NCBI RefSeq assembly: GCF_013177735.1
Contig: NZ_WOEZ01000043.1
Span: forward strand, 1 to 64,000
Direction of reading: 5' to 3'
DNA from: Paraburkholderia elongata
Lineage (GTDB): Bacteria > Pseudomonadota > Gammaproteobacteria > Burkholderiales > Burkholderiaceae
Length of the DNA: 64,000 nucleotides
Positions 50,191-59,224 of this stretch are shown here, piece by piece. Under the pieces are notes generated by a model that did not search any database, was not told the DNA's origin, and worked only from the letters and a program-made list of their open reading frames with translations. The stretch's first letter is position 1, and each line of letters opens with the position of its first letter. The position numbers were made by a program, and so were the translations under genes.

Positions 50191-52527
50191 CTATTTCCAT
50201 GCGTAGTGCAGTCCAACCCACACGCCGCGCGGCGCACCGGGTCCGACGAATTGTTCATTGAACGGATTGGCGCCGTCGAACGTATGGTTCGGCCCGTTGA
50301 AGAAGTTCTGGCCGAGTACACCGAAGCTAGCATACCGTTTGTCGAGCAGGTTGGACACGGTCGCGAAGACCTGCAGCTGTTTCGTCACCTGGTACGTGGA
50401 GTCCAGATCGATCAGGAAGTAGCCGGTGATCTTGCCGTTCACATCCTGGTTATCTTCGTCGCCGCGCGCGAAAATGCTGCTGCGGTAGGCCAGATTCGTA
50501 CCGATGTTCCATTTCGACGTCTCGTTGTAATCGAGCCGCAGCTTGAAAGTGTTTGCCGGGATGCCGGGAATGCGGTTGCCGGGTTTCACCGTGATGTTGC
50601 CGTTGGCGTCGGCGCTGGAATTGCTTGCGCTTTGTTCTGTCCACGTCGATCGGTAGGTAGCGTCGACGTAGCTATAGTTTGCGCTCACGGCGAGCGGCCC
50701 GAACTTCGTTCGCCCCGCCAGTTCGAAACCCTGCCGGCGGGTCTTGCCGACGTTCTGGAAGTAGCCTTGTGTGCTGGCCGCGCTGCTGATGAACTGGATG
50801 TCGTCCGTCAGCGTTGTGCTGTAGAGGGCGGCGCTCCAGTTCGTGGCCTCGCCCAGCCTGCCGCGTGCACCCACTTCGAACGTCTTCGAGATGACCGGTT
50901 TCAGCGCCGGGTCCGCCAGAAAATCGTTCGGCAGCGAGCAGGGTGCGGCGGGGTCTGCGCAAGCCAGTTCGATGGCCGTCGGCGTGCGCATGCCTTCGTT
51001 GTACGTCGCGTAGGCCGTGAAGCTGGAGGTGGGGTTCCAGTTGATGCCGACGGAAGGATTGAAGCGCGAAAACACATGACGTCCGCCGAGCAGCGGTTGC
51101 ATGCCGCTTTCGTCTCCGATCTGGGCGCTTGCCCAGTTATAGCGTCCGGCCAGCGTCAACGACCACTGTCTGGTCAGCGACAGGACATCGTTGAAATAGA
51201 TTCCATAGTTTGCACTGCGCGTTTTGGCGTCGGTCTGTTGCACGTAATTGCCGATGCCGATAGTCGCGCGTGCATCGGTGAACGAAGCGTCTTGCGACGC
51301 CGCTGTATATTGAGAGTTGGCGAGGTCCGCCGCGACGCCTGCGATGAACTGGTTGTCCATCCCTGCCAGCTTGCCGAGTAGCGTGAGTTGCAAGCTTACG
51401 CCGTAGCTGTCGGTTGAGACCACGGACTGCTCGTTGGTTCCTTCGACGGTGTCGACGCTGCCGTCCGGATTGACTGAGCCGAAATTGGTGTTGTTGTTGC
51501 TGCTGACGTTGTTGTTCCGGTAGTGCCGGTAGTAGACATTCCCACTCAGTTCGACGTGGTCATTGAAGTAATGATCACCCGACAGCGTTACGTAACCAAC
51601 GTTATTCTCATTCTGATCGGGAAACGTGTAGGCCTGCTTTGGATTGCCAAGGAATGAGCGAGGAATGGTCTGACTGCCTAGCAGATCATTGTCCGCACCG
51701 CCAGCGGAAAGCGACAGCGTGGTGTCCGCATCCGTATAGCGCAGCTTGCCGAACGCCTGCCTCACCCGGCTCGAATTGTGGTCGGCCCAACCGTCGTCGT
51801 TCGCCACGTTGGCATTGAAGTAGTAGTCGAGATTCGAGCCGACGGCGCCGCCCTGTTCGATCTGCGCGATCTTGCGGCCCCATGAACCAGCGGTGACTTC
51901 GGCGTCGCCGCCGGCGCTCGTCTTGCCGTTCTTCGTCGTAATCGCAAGTGCTCCGCCGAGCGTGTTGAGTCCGTAGGTCGGATTCGATCCAGGGATCAAC
52001 TGGGTGGTGTCGATGGCGGACTGCGGAATCAAATCCCAGTTCACAACGTCGCCGAAAGGTTCGTTGACACGCGCACCGTCGAGGAACACCGTCAGGCCTT
52101 GCGGCGTGCCGAGCAACGGCGAAGCAGTGAAGCCTCGATAATTGATGTCGGTCTGGTACGGGTTGCCTTGCGCCTCGTTGATATCTACGCTCTGTAGGTT
52201 CTTTTCGAAGTAGTCGGTCAACGTGCTCCTGTTTTGCTGTTCAAGTTCGCTGCCACGCACTGTCTGAACGTTGGCCGATACTTGCGACAACGGCGTGCCG
52301 GTTCCGAGGAGCGGGGTGGTGCCGATCACGACAATCGGCGCCAGCACGATTGCGCCGCTCGCGGCGGGCACAGGTGTAGCTGCCGGAGCGGCGACCGCCG
52401 CGGACGCCGCCTCCGCAGCCGCGGCTTGCGCTGTGGCTATCGTCGGCAGCCCAACTAGCGCACTGCTGAGACAAAGGGTGAGGCCGGCACGCCGTTTGAA
52501 GGGCGGTCGGTCGCGCGGTGTGCTCAT
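50191..52527 (-). CDS. TonB-dependent outer-membrane receptor linked to the pqq operon
   Basis: This 778-residue receptor has a long signal/linker, a TonB-box-like IVVIGTT near residue 67, a plug domain (FEKNLQSVDINEAQGNPYQT, GLTVFLDGARVNEPFGDVVN, SNPTYGLNTLGGALAITTK) and a 22-strand-type barrel ending in the aromatic residue pattern WVGLHYAWK. It follows pqqE by about 90 bases on the same strand, and a tonB-exbB-exbD set lies 6 kb away. Receptors beside pqq genes have been tied to uptake of PQQ (PqqU/YncD) or of lanthanide chelates (LutH); which applies here cannot be told from sequence. The ligand is likely a redox cofactor or metal complex rather than an iron siderophore. Confidence 0.9.
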   Translation of the reverse strand: MSTPRDRPPFKRRAGLTLCLSSALVGLPTIATAQAAAAEAASAAVAAPAATPVPAASGAIVLAPIVVIGTTPLLGTGTPLSQVSANVQTVRGSELEQQNRSTLTDYFEKNLQSVDINEAQGNPYQTDINYRGFTASPLLGTPQGLTVFLDGARVNEPFGDVVNWDLIPQSAIDTTQLIPGSNPTYGLNTLGGALAITTKNGKTSAGGDAEVTAGSWGRKIAQIEQGGAVGSNLDYYFNANVANDDGWADHNSSRVRQAFGKLRYTDADTTLSLSAGGADNDLLGSQTIPRSFLGNPKQAYTFPDQNENNVGYVTLSGDHYFNDHVELSGNVYYRHYRNNNVSSNNNTNFGSVNPDGSVDTVEGTNEQSVVSTDSYGVSLQLTLLGKLAGMDNQFIAGVAADLANSQYTAASQDASFTDARATIGIGNYVQQTDAKTRSANYGIYFNDVLSLTRQWSLTLAGRYNWASAQIGDESGMQPLLGGRHVFSRFNPSVGINWNPTSSFTAYATYNEGMRTPTAIELACADPAAPCSLPNDFLADPALKPVISKTFEVGARGRLGEATNWSAALYSTTLTDDIQFISSAASTQGYFQNVGKTRRQGFELAGRTKFGPLAVSANYSYVDATYRSTWTEQSASNSSADANGNITVKPGNRIPGIPANTFKLRLDYNETSKWNIGTNLAYRSSIFARGDEDNQDVNGKITGYFLIDLDSTYQVTKQLQVFATVSNLLDKRYASFGVLGQNFFNGPNHTFDGANPFNEQFVGPGAPRGVWVGLHYAWK

Positions 52528-52619
52528 GGTATCGACTCCTGCCGATTGGACGGCTATCGTTGTTCGCGCGCTTCCATCTCGACGCTTTACCGGCGGCGTG
52601 ATGGGTGCCGCTCACCGGC

Positions 52620-53825
52620 CTAGCGTGGTTCGCGTGGCGCCTGTGCCGCATTGGCAGCATGTTGCTCGGCCGTCAGCTTGCGGGAGTTCGCATCGTTACG
52701 AAACAGGATGGGCTGCTCCCGTTCTTCTCCGGCCGCCGCTGCGGCGCGCACCAGGTGCACGATCTGCTCATGTGCCGGCGATTTGTCGCAGACCGGATCG
52801 GCGTTAGCGGCAACGTCGGTCAGCAGATACGCCTGGCAGCGGCAGCCGCCGAGGTCCTCGGTCTTTTCATCGCAACTGCGGCACGGCTCCTTCATCCATT
52901 CGAAACCGCGAAAGCGGTTGAATGCGGCACTTTCGTACCAGATCTCACGCAACGGCATCTGTGTCACGTTCGGGAGCGCGAACCCCGGCAGATTGCGCGC
53001 CGCATGGCACGGCAGCGCGGCGCCGTCCGGGCCGATGCCAAGGAACACGGCGCCCCAGCCATTCATGCAGCGCTTCGGCCGGCGCTCGAAGTAGTCAGGC
53101 ACGACGAAGAAAATCTTGCAACGCTCGCCATGCGTGTTGCGATAGCGCTCTACCACCGCTTCGGCCGCTTCAAGTTGTTCGCGTGTCGGCAGCAGTTGGG
53201 CGCGGTTCGTTTGTGCCCAACCGTAGTATTGGGTATTGGCCAGTTCCAGATAGTCGGCGCCCATCGCCAGCGCCATTTCAATGATCTTGTCGACGTGCGG
53301 CAGGTTATAGCGGTGCAGCACACAGTTGAGCACCATCGGAAAACCATGCTGCTTGATCGCGGCTGCCACGCGTTGTTTCAGGTCGAACGTGCGCGTGCTG
53401 CTCAGGAAGTCGTTGAGTTCCTGCGTCGAATCCTGGAACGACAACTGGATATGATCAAGGCCAGCCGCCTTCAGATCGCCGAGCCGCTTGTCGGTCAGGC
53501 CGACCCCCGACGTAATCAGGTTGGTGTAAAAGCCCAGCTTGCGCGCTTCACCGACCAGCACTTCGAGGTCGTCACGCATCAGCGGTTCGCCGCCGGAGAA
53601 TCCGAGTTGCGCGGCGCCTAGCTCGCGCGCCTCGCGCAGCACGTCGATCCATTGCGCGGTGTCGAGTTCGCGGCTGTGATTGGTGTAGTCAGTCGGGTTG
53701 TAGCAAAACGCGCAGTGCAACGGACAACGATAGGTGAGTTCAGCAAGCAACCAGAGCGGCGGGCCGATGCCGGCAGAGGCGTTGGCCTGCTGTGGCAGGG
53801 CGGCGGGGGGCGAGAGATCGGCCAA
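52620..53825 (-). CDS. pqqE: PQQ biosynthesis radical SAM enzyme
   Basis: This 401-residue radical SAM enzyme makes the first carbon-carbon bond between Glu and Tyr of PqqA. It has the CPLHCAFC cluster motif (Cys34/38/41), GFSGGEPLMRDD, and the C-terminal SPASM-type cysteine region (CMNGWG, CHAARNLPG, CRSCDEKTEDLGGCRCQAYLL). No ATG fits the conserved N-terminus; the TTG at 53825 is used, with GGAG 7 bases upstream inside the end of pqqD. It is the last pqq gene and is followed by the TonB receptor. Confidence 0.94.
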   Translation of the reverse strand: MADLSPPAALPQQANASAGIGPPLWLLAELTYRCPLHCAFCYNPTDYTNHSRELDTAQWIDVLREARELGAAQLGFSGGEPLMRDDLEVLVGEARKLGFYTNLITSGVGLTDKRLGDLKAAGLDHIQLSFQDSTQELNDFLSSTRTFDLKQRVAAAIKQHGFPMVLNCVLHRYNLPHVDKIIEMALAMGADYLELANTQYYGWAQTNRAQLLPTREQLEAAEAVVERYRNTHGERCKIFFVVPDYFERRPKRCMNGWGAVFLGIGPDGAALPCHAARNLPGFALPNVTQMPLREIWYESAAFNRFRGFEWMKEPCRSCDEKTEDLGGCRCQAYLLTDVAANADPVCDKSPAHEQIVHLVRAAAAAGEEREQPILFRNDANSRKLTAEQHAANAAQAPREPR

Positions 53826-53829
53826 TGTA

Positions 53830-54120
53830 TTACTCCAGCCAGCCACGCGTGCGCGCATCGGCAACAAATACGTGCACTTCGGTCGCGATGCCTATCGCGT
53901 TGAACTCCTGCTCCAGATCGGCGATCAGCGTATCCAGATCGTGCGTGCCGTCGCAGCGTTTGAGAATTTCCGCCGCGCTTTGGTTGAGCTTCACCATCCC
54001 CTCGGGGTAGAGCAACACATGGGCGTTCTGCGCCGGTTCCCATTGCAGGCGAAACAGCGTCCTGATTTTCGGGCGATACGCGGACGATGTTTCGTCAGCG
54101 GCGTATACGGTAGCGTTCAT
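53830..54120 (-). CDS. pqqD: PQQ peptide chaperone
   Basis: This 96-residue winged-helix protein binds PqqA and presents it to PqqE. Family segments are visible: [43 protein letters not shown] and LIADLEQEF. Its ATG overlaps the pqqC stop codon by four bases (ATGA), and pqqE starts just after its own stop, so the three genes are translationally coupled. A longer frame upstream runs through pqqC and is not used. Confidence 0.93.
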   Translation of the reverse strand: MNATVYAADETSSAYRPKIRTLFRLQWEPAQNAHVLLYPEGMVKLNQSAAEILKRCDGTHDLDTLIADLEQEFNAIGIATEVHVFVADARTRGWLE

Positions 54121-54857
54121 TGCGGGAAAGCCCTTTCGATCGAATCCAGCATGGTCCACAAAATGTCGAGCTTGAACTGCAGGATCGTGAGAGCCCGTTC
54201 CTGCTGAGCGCGCCGCGTGAAATGATCGAGCGTGACCGCGAGACCGTGCAGAACATCGCGTTGCGCGAGCATGATGCGAGAGCGGAAATAGGCGAGGCCC
54301 GTGGCTTCGATCCATGGATAGTGCGCAGGCCAGGTCGCAAGGCGGTCGCGATGAATCTGCGGAGCGAACAATTCGGTGAGCGACGAGCACACCGCTTCCT
54401 GCCACGGCGCGTGGCGGGCGAAATTCACATACGCGTCGACGGCAAAGCGCACGCCGGGCGTCACGTGCGTGAGCGAGTACAGTTCGTCGCGCGTGAGCCC
54501 GACGGCGTCAGCGAGGCGCGCCCACGCCTCGATGCCGCCTGCCTGATCGCCGTCGCCGTCATGGTCGAGAATTCGCAGTACCCAGTGGCGGCGCGTCTCA
54601 CGGTCCGGGCAGTTGGAGAGGATCGCCGCATCCTTCAGGGGAATGTTGATCTGGTAGTAGAAGCGGTTCGCTACCCAGCCGCGAATCTGCTCGCGCGAGC
54701 AGCCGCCGCTATTCATCCTCACGTTAAACGGATGATGAATGTGGTACGCCGCGCCCTTGACTCGCAACTGTGTTTCGAATTCGACACGGGTCCAGTCGGG
54801 CTGCGTCTCGTCGGCCTTGCGGACAGACGCCGTGCCGAAGGTGTCCATTGCGGTCAT
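54117..54857 (-). CDS. pqqC: Pyrroloquinoline-quinone synthase
   Basis: This 246-residue oxidase catalyses the last ring closure and eight-electron oxidation in PQQ formation. Conserved helices are clear: [67 protein letters not shown] and the [24 protein letters not shown] segment with active-site residues. The ATG at 54857 follows GGAG. It lies 54 bases after pqqB and overlaps pqqD by four bases. Confidence 0.95.
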   Translation of the reverse strand: MTAMDTFGTASVRKADETQPDWTRVEFETQLRVKGAAYHIHHPFNVRMNSGGCSREQIRGWVANRFYYQINIPLKDAAILSNCPDRETRRHWVLRILDHDGDGDQAGGIEAWARLADAVGLTRDELYSLTHVTPGVRFAVDAYVNFARHAPWQEAVCSSLTELFAPQIHRDRLATWPAHYPWIEATGLAYFRSRIMLAQRDVLHGLAVTLDHFTRRAQQERALTILQFKLDILWTMLDSIERAFPQ

Positions 54858-54911
54858 ACAGTCTCCGTTTTCGGTTCGACATTTCGCACTGCGCGATTAA
54901 ACCGCCACTGC

Positions 54912-55832
54912 TCACAATTCGAACGTCATGCCGTCGCTCGCGACTTCGATGCCGTGTTCGGTCAGCACGCGCCGCTCCGGGCCATCCTCGACGAGGATCG
55001 GGTTCGTGTTGTTGATGTGGATAAGCACCTTGCGGACCGTCTGGACACCCAGCGAGTCCAGCACTTCGATCATGCCGCCCGGCCCGGATTGCGGCAGATG
55101 GCCCATATCCGCCGAACTTTGCTTCGAGAGGCCCAAGCGGATCATTTCGTCCTCGGTCCACAGCGTGCCGTCGACCAGCAGCAGATCCGCGCAGCGCATC
55201 GCAGCGAGCACGTGTGGCTCGATCGCGCCCAGCCCAGGCGCGTAAAAGACCCGCTTGCCAGACTGCAGATTGGTGATGACAAGCCCGATGTTGTCGCCGC
55301 GCTCCGGCGCTGCGCGGTGCGGCGAGTAGGGCGGCGCCTTGCTCGATAGTGGCAGTGCTTCGATCTGCACGCCGGGCAGCGCGCCAATGGTGAGCGGCGA
55401 GCCGTCGAGTACGATGCGGTGGTGCTCCACGCCGCAGTAGTGCGACAGAATTACCCCGACCGGGAAGCCGGTGCATAAATCCTGCCATACCGCGTCCGTC
55501 GCATAGAGCGGCAACGGTGCGTCACGCTCGCGCAGCATCAGAAGGCCGGTGACATGATCGATCTGCGCATCGATCACCAGCGCAGCGGCAATGCCGCTGT
55601 CGCGGATACGCCGCGCGGGCTGCAGTTCCATATTGGCGGCAATCTGCGCGAGCAGGTCCGGTGACGCGTTGATCAGCAGCCAGTCTTCGCCGTTGGCGCT
55701 CACCGCGATCGACGACTCAGTGCGGCGCGTTGCCTTGAGCGTACCGCGCCGCACGCCGTCGCAATTGCGGCAATTGCAGTTCCATTGCGGGAAGCCGCCG
55801 CCTGCCGAAGAGCCGAGTACCTTGATCTTCAA
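54912..55832 (-). CDS. pqqB: PQQ biosynthesis metallo-hydrolase/hydroxylase
   Basis: This 306-residue metallo-beta-lactamase-fold protein hydroxylates the Tyr-derived part of the PQQ precursor. It starts with the family hallmark KIKVLGSSAGGGFPQWNCNC, has the CRNCDG cysteines, DAQIDHVTGLLMLRE with metal ligands, GHLPQSGPGGM and the final HINNTNPIL. No ATG lies at the conserved start; the TTG at 55832 gives the usual length. That TTG overlaps the stop codon of the small upstream frame (55829-55990) by four bases (TTGA), implying translational coupling; an ATG at 55937 would add 35 unconserved residues. Confidence 0.93.
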   Translation of the reverse strand: MKIKVLGSSAGGGFPQWNCNCRNCDGVRRGTLKATRRTESSIAVSANGEDWLLINASPDLLAQIAANMELQPARRIRDSGIAAALVIDAQIDHVTGLLMLRERDAPLPLYATDAVWQDLCTGFPVGVILSHYCGVEHHRIVLDGSPLTIGALPGVQIEALPLSSKAPPYSPHRAAPERGDNIGLVITNLQSGKRVFYAPGLGAIEPHVLAAMRCADLLLVDGTLWTEDEMIRLGLSKQSSADMGHLPQSGPGGMIEVLDSLGVQTVRKVLIHINNTNPILVEDGPERRVLTEHGIEVASDGMTFEL

Positions 55833-55990
55833 ATTGCCCGGCGCGCGTGGCGTCCCTCGTATGAGATTGGATCGAACATCGTTTCGAGCGCATAGGTGAC
55901 GCGTTCGCGCGGCCCCATCCGCGATGGGTAATGGCACGATACGCGAGCGTGTAGAACTCGGTTTGCGCCGCGGGCGTGCGTCGTCATCAT
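55829..55990 (-). CDS. Uncharacterised 53-residue protein between pqqA and pqqB
   Basis: A 53-codon frame starts at ATG-ATG (55990) with GGAG seven bases upstream and ends with a TGA that overlaps the pqqB TTG start by four bases. It encodes a basic first half and a second half reading RMGPRERVTYALETMFDPIS then YEGRHARRAI. It fills an otherwise unexplained gap of about 400 bases in the pqq operon. No family is recognised. It could be a leader that sets pqqB translation by coupling, a second pqq-related peptide, or the end of a decayed gene. The ribosome binding site and the stop/start overlap are the reasons to take it as real. Confidence 0.5.
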   Translation of the reverse strand: MMTTHARGANRVLHARVSCHYPSRMGPRERVTYALETMFDPISYEGRHARRAI

Positions 55991-56239
55991 GCGTGTCTCC
56001 GATGTGTATTGGATCTGTGTGCCGTTTTACGCAAGGGCTATGCCGGAACGAGTTCTTACCTTGGCGTGAATGCCGGGAGCGAATGACGCGGCCACTTAGT
56101 CAGGCGCATGCTCATGGCGTGCAACGAAATGTTGCCTATAGAGCGTGGCCGCGTTCCGCATTGCGCGGCAGGTGTGGATGCGGTGCCGCTGCAGCGCCGC
56201 CGCGCCGCAAGTGCAGGCGAGCGGAGCAGCGGCGCCCGT

Positions 56240-56314
56240 TCAGCGGCTGGCGATGTACATCGTGATTTCGAAACCGAAGCGAAGGTCGGTATAGGCGGGG
56301 GTAGTCCACTGCAT
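56240..56314 (-). CDS. pqqA: PQQ precursor peptide PqqA
   Basis: This 24-residue peptide, too short for usual gene finding, is the ribosomal precursor of PQQ. It begins [20 protein letters not shown] and ends IASR; Glu16 and Tyr20, the ExxxY pair that becomes PQQ, are present in the usual FEITMY context. AAGGAG lies six bases before the ATG at 56314. An overlapping ATG four bases upstream is in another frame. It is the first gene of the pqqA-B-C-D-E operon; pqqB starts about 400 bases later, after a small uncharacterised frame. Confidence 0.96.
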   Translation of the reverse strand: MQWTTPAYTDLRFGFEITMYIASR

Positions 56315-56551
56315 GCATGTCTCCTTGAGGTCAGCGTAGATGAAAGGCCGCTTCACAAATGCGGCTGCTTCACCGATCGCAAGCTTCATGCCGGGGGACG
56401 ATTCCGATGGCTGCATGGGGCGCACGTTAGCCGCGAGGGAGTAGAAAGTGGCATGAACGCGGGAATTACGCTTCTCCATCGATTTTCTGCAAACCGTGAT
56501 CTGCGAGCCAATGGGAGGAGAAGAGACCCAGCGTTCGATTCTGCTACACGT

Positions 56552-56694
56552 GGTGTCTCAAAACGAGACACTGATCGAAGCGGAAAAATGAGATCCCGCA
56601 AATGTGCTGTCTCGTTCGTTGGCGGAGTTGCGTTATCTGTCAAACAGATAACCGTATACCTTCCCTTCGCTTGTCAATCGCACTAAACAGTGCG
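56552..56694. promoter_or_regulatory. Three inverted repeats in the pqqA/CMD divergent promoter region
   Basis: Three perfect inverted repeats follow one another in the 500-base gap: GTGTCTC-AAAAC-GAGACAC (56552-56570), GTTATCTG-TCAAA-CAGATAAC (56632-56652) and CGCACT-AAAC-AGTGCG (56679-56694). The different arm sequences suggest different binding proteins. The TGTCTC half-site recurs in part near 56609 (TGTCTCG). They probably control pqqA to the left, the tandem CMD gene to the right, or both. No protein can be assigned. Confidence 0.5.
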
Positions 56695-56818
56695 AGGGTA
56701 TGACGTCGATCATGCTCCTGACCGCATAGACGATGTGATGGGTTTTCCCTGAAATACTGGGCAAGCGCGGATCGCCTTAACGATTAGTCAGACTATGTCT
56801 ATCCCTAACGGAGAAGTG

Positions 56819-57580
56819 ATGACGCTTACCATCAGACAGCAATCGATCAAGGACGAGTTCATTCGCGTGCGGAAGACTTGGGCTCCGCAATGGGAAAGTA
56901 TTCTTCGCATGGACTGCGATTTCCTGCATGCCTACCTTAACCTCTCAGCGGTGCCGCTGCGGCACAACCATCTGGAGGACAAGGTCAAGGCGTTCATCTA
57001 CATTGCCGTGAATGCGTCCTCGACCCATCTCTTCGCTCCGGGCATCCAGATGCATCTGAAAGCGGCGGTGGATTTTGGTGCCACACGTGAAGAACTGATG
57101 GAAGTGCTTGAGCTGACCAGTACGGTCGGTATTCACGCTTCGAATGTGGCGATGCCAATCCTGGCCGAGGTGCTTCAGGAAGAAGGTCTCCGAAAGCCGG
57201 CTAGATCTGCCGATAGCCGCCGGCAAGCATTGAAGCGGCGTTTCACCGAAGTACAGGGGTATTGGGATCCCATATGGGATGAAGTGCTGGAGCTCGATCC
57301 GGATTTCTTCGAGGCGTACCTCGAATTCTCCGTGGTTCCGTGGCAGAACGGCGTTCTCGAGCCGAAGGTCAAGGAGCTTGTGCTTTGCGCACTCGATGTC
57401 GCTGCCACACATCTGTACGCGCCGGGCATCAAAATCCACATGCGCAATGCACTTCGGCACGGGGCAACTGCCGAGCAAATCATGGAGACTATCGAGATTG
57501 CGAGTGTTATCGGAATCCACGGTGCACTGATTGGTACTCCGATGCTGGAAGACGCAATCGCGGCTGCGCAGGGTGCGTAA
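56819..57580 (+). CDS. Tandem carboxymuconolactone decarboxylase (AhpD-like) domain protein
   Basis: This 253-residue protein has two CMD-fold repeats. The first (about 40-125) has DKVKAFIYIAVNASSTHLFAPGIQMHLKAAVDFGAT; the second (about 160-245) has PKVKELVLCALDVAATHLYAPGIKIHMRNALRHGAT. The AhpD CxxC pair is absent: the first repeat has Ser-Ser and the second Ala-Ala at that place, so thiol redox chemistry is unlikely. The ATG at 56819 follows GGAG; an earlier ATG at 56795 has no ribosome binding site. It is divergent from pqqA and upstream of a PPOX-fold gene. Such two-repeat proteins are often listed as gamma-carboxymuconolactone decarboxylases, but the function is unknown here. Confidence 0.83.
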   Translation: MTLTIRQQSIKDEFIRVRKTWAPQWESILRMDCDFLHAYLNLSAVPLRHNHLEDKVKAFIYIAVNASSTHLFAPGIQMHLKAAVDFGATREELMEVLELTSTVGIHASNVAMPILAEVLQEEGLRKPARSADSRRQALKRRFTEVQGYWDPIWDEVLELDPDFFEAYLEFSVVPWQNGVLEPKVKELVLCALDVAATHLYAPGIKIHMRNALRHGATAEQIMETIEIASVIGIHGALIGTPMLEDAIAAAQGA

Positions 57581-57678
57581 ATGATGCAGAGCGCGGGAAA
57601 CGGAGCAACATAAGCCAGTTTTTCCGATCTCCGTCGCGACAGTTGCGGGAAACCTTTTCAGATATCTAGCATAACGAT

Positions 57679-58683
57679 ATGAGCGATACGCACATAGATA
57701 GGGTTGTAACGCCTGATTCGCCATGGCACGCCGGTGAACTGATGATTCAGGAAGCCGCTGGCGTCGCACAGAAGATGGATGTCGTGGGTCGCAAGGTCAT
57801 TCGTGATTACCTTGTTGAGCAACACCGTGCGTTCTATCCACTATTACCCTCTATCGTCGTTGGTTCGGTCGATCCGGAAGGCAATGCCTGGGCGACGTTA
57901 CTCTGTGGTCATCCGGGCTTTCTGCAGTCGCCGGACCAGTACACGTTGCGAGTGAAGTCGTCTCCGAACCCGATCGATCCCGCTATCCTGGGGCTGCGGA
58001 ACGGCGACGCTGCCGGTCTGCTGGGCATCGCGCTCGACACAAGGCGGCGAAACCGCGTCAACGGCCTAATTAGTCGAATTGACGGGACGACGTTTGATGT
58101 GACCGTTGAGCGTAGCTTCGGGAATTGCCCTCGATACATACATCTTCGTGATTTCCAGTTCACGCGGGATCCGACGATTGTGATTGACGAGTCCCCGGCC
58201 GTATCCGACAGGCTCGATGCAGGCGCAAAAGAGATGATTCGCCGCGCAGCCACATTTTTCGTCGCCTCCTATATGGATGACGAACATGGCCATCGTGGGG
58301 TTGACGTGTCACATCGCGGCGGAAAGCCTGGTTTTGTACGCGTCGATGATGATGGGGTGCTGATCATTCCGGATTTTGCAGGCAATCTTCATTTCGCGAC
58401 ACTCGGGAATATTCTTCTCAACCCGAGGTGCGGACTGGTCTTCTGCAATTTCGAAACCGGTGACCTGCTGCAGCTGTCAGGAGACGCAGAATTGATTGTG
58501 GGTTCGTCGGGGAGCCCCGCAATCCAGGGGGCAGAGCGCTTGTGGTGTTTCAGGACAAGGAAGGCTATGTTCCGGCCTGGGGCACTGCCGCTCTGTTTCA
58601 TCGCCAGAGACGATGGCACATCCCCTACGGTCCTGTCGACGGGAACATGGGAGGAAACTGCTTCCCAGCCGAGGGCGCTGTAA
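57679..58683 (+). CDS. Pyridoxamine 5'-phosphate oxidase-fold (PPOX) family protein
   Basis: This 334-residue protein has two split-barrel flavin-binding units: LLPSIVVGSVDPEGNAWATLLCGHPGFLQS in the first half and HRGGKPGFVRVDDDGVLIIPDFAGNLHFATLGNILLNPRCGLVF in the second. Proteins of this shape are often fused to, or encoded by, a ferredoxin reductase; no reductase is present here and the protein ends soon after the second barrel. It follows the CMD gene by about 100 bases. A flavin or F420-like redox role is possible; the substrate is unknown. Confidence 0.82.
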   Translation: MSDTHIDRVVTPDSPWHAGELMIQEAAGVAQKMDVVGRKVIRDYLVEQHRAFYPLLPSIVVGSVDPEGNAWATLLCGHPGFLQSPDQYTLRVKSSPNPIDPAILGLRNGDAAGLLGIALDTRRRNRVNGLISRIDGTTFDVTVERSFGNCPRYIHLRDFQFTRDPTIVIDESPAVSDRLDAGAKEMIRRAATFFVASYMDDEHGHRGVDVSHRGGKPGFVRVDDDGVLIIPDFAGNLHFATLGNILLNPRCGLVFCNFETGDLLQLSGDAELIVGSSGSPAIQGAERLWCFRTRKAMFRPGALPLCFIARDDGTSPTVLSTGTWEETASQPRAL

Positions 58684-58765
58684 CTTTCCACCGAACGTCA
58701 ACTCTCAAGATAAGTAAAGAGAATCGTGGCTGGCGCCTCTATCTTCCCATCGTCAATACCGGACC

Positions 58766-59224
58766 TCAACGCTTCACACTGTCCGTTGTTTGAGCAGGGT
58801 CCGCGTCGTTGGAGTCGGCGGTGACGACCGCGACATGTCTGATTCCCGAGTGCCCAATCGCGGCGAGAACACGCGCTACGTTGCCGAACGGCTCCTTTTG
58901 ATCGGAGCGCAGCGTGACGACGAGGCCGGCATCCCGCGCAGCCCGCTGCGCGAGCAGCGTATCGAGTGCCTCGAGCGTCGTCGCATGGCCGTCGACATCG
59001 ATCCCGCCGTGCGCGTCGACGCTGACCGTCACGGTATTGTCGCGCGGCGCCGGTGAACTGGCCGTTACTCTGGGCAGGTCGATCCTGATTGCATGAGTCA
59101 GCAGTGGCGCCATGACGAGAAAGATTACGAATAGCACGAGCATCACATCGACAAGCGGAGTCACGTTAATTTCGGCGAGCGGCGCATAGCCCTGCCTGTC
59201 AGCGGAAGTAGACGTGGACGTCAT
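58766..59224 (-). CDS. exbD: Biopolymer transport protein ExbD
   Basis: This 152-residue inner-membrane protein has one N-terminal transmembrane helix with the proton-carrying Asp (LAEINVTPLVDVMLVLFVIF; Asp in PLVDVML) and a periplasmic domain. With ExbB it forms the proton-driven motor for TonB. The ATG at 59224 overlaps the exbB stop by four bases (ATGA). It is the last gene of tonB-exbB-exbD on the minus strand. Confidence 0.94.
   Translation of the reverse strand: MTSTSTSADRQGYAPLAEINVTPLVDVMLVLFVIFLVMAPLLTHAIRIDLPRVTASSPAPRDNTVTVSVDAHGGIDVDGHATTLEALDTLLAQRAARDAGLVVTLRSDQKEPFGNVARVLAAIGHSGIRHVAVVTADSNDADPAQTTDSVKR

Noticed and set aside
50206..51381. Plus-strand frame of 391 codons opposite the TonB receptor
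   Set aside because: It is a shadow of the receptor gene, without motif or ribosome binding site.
54120..55349. Plus-strand frame of 409 codons opposite pqqC and pqqB
   Set aside because: It covers two real pqq genes on the other strand and has no recognisable domain.
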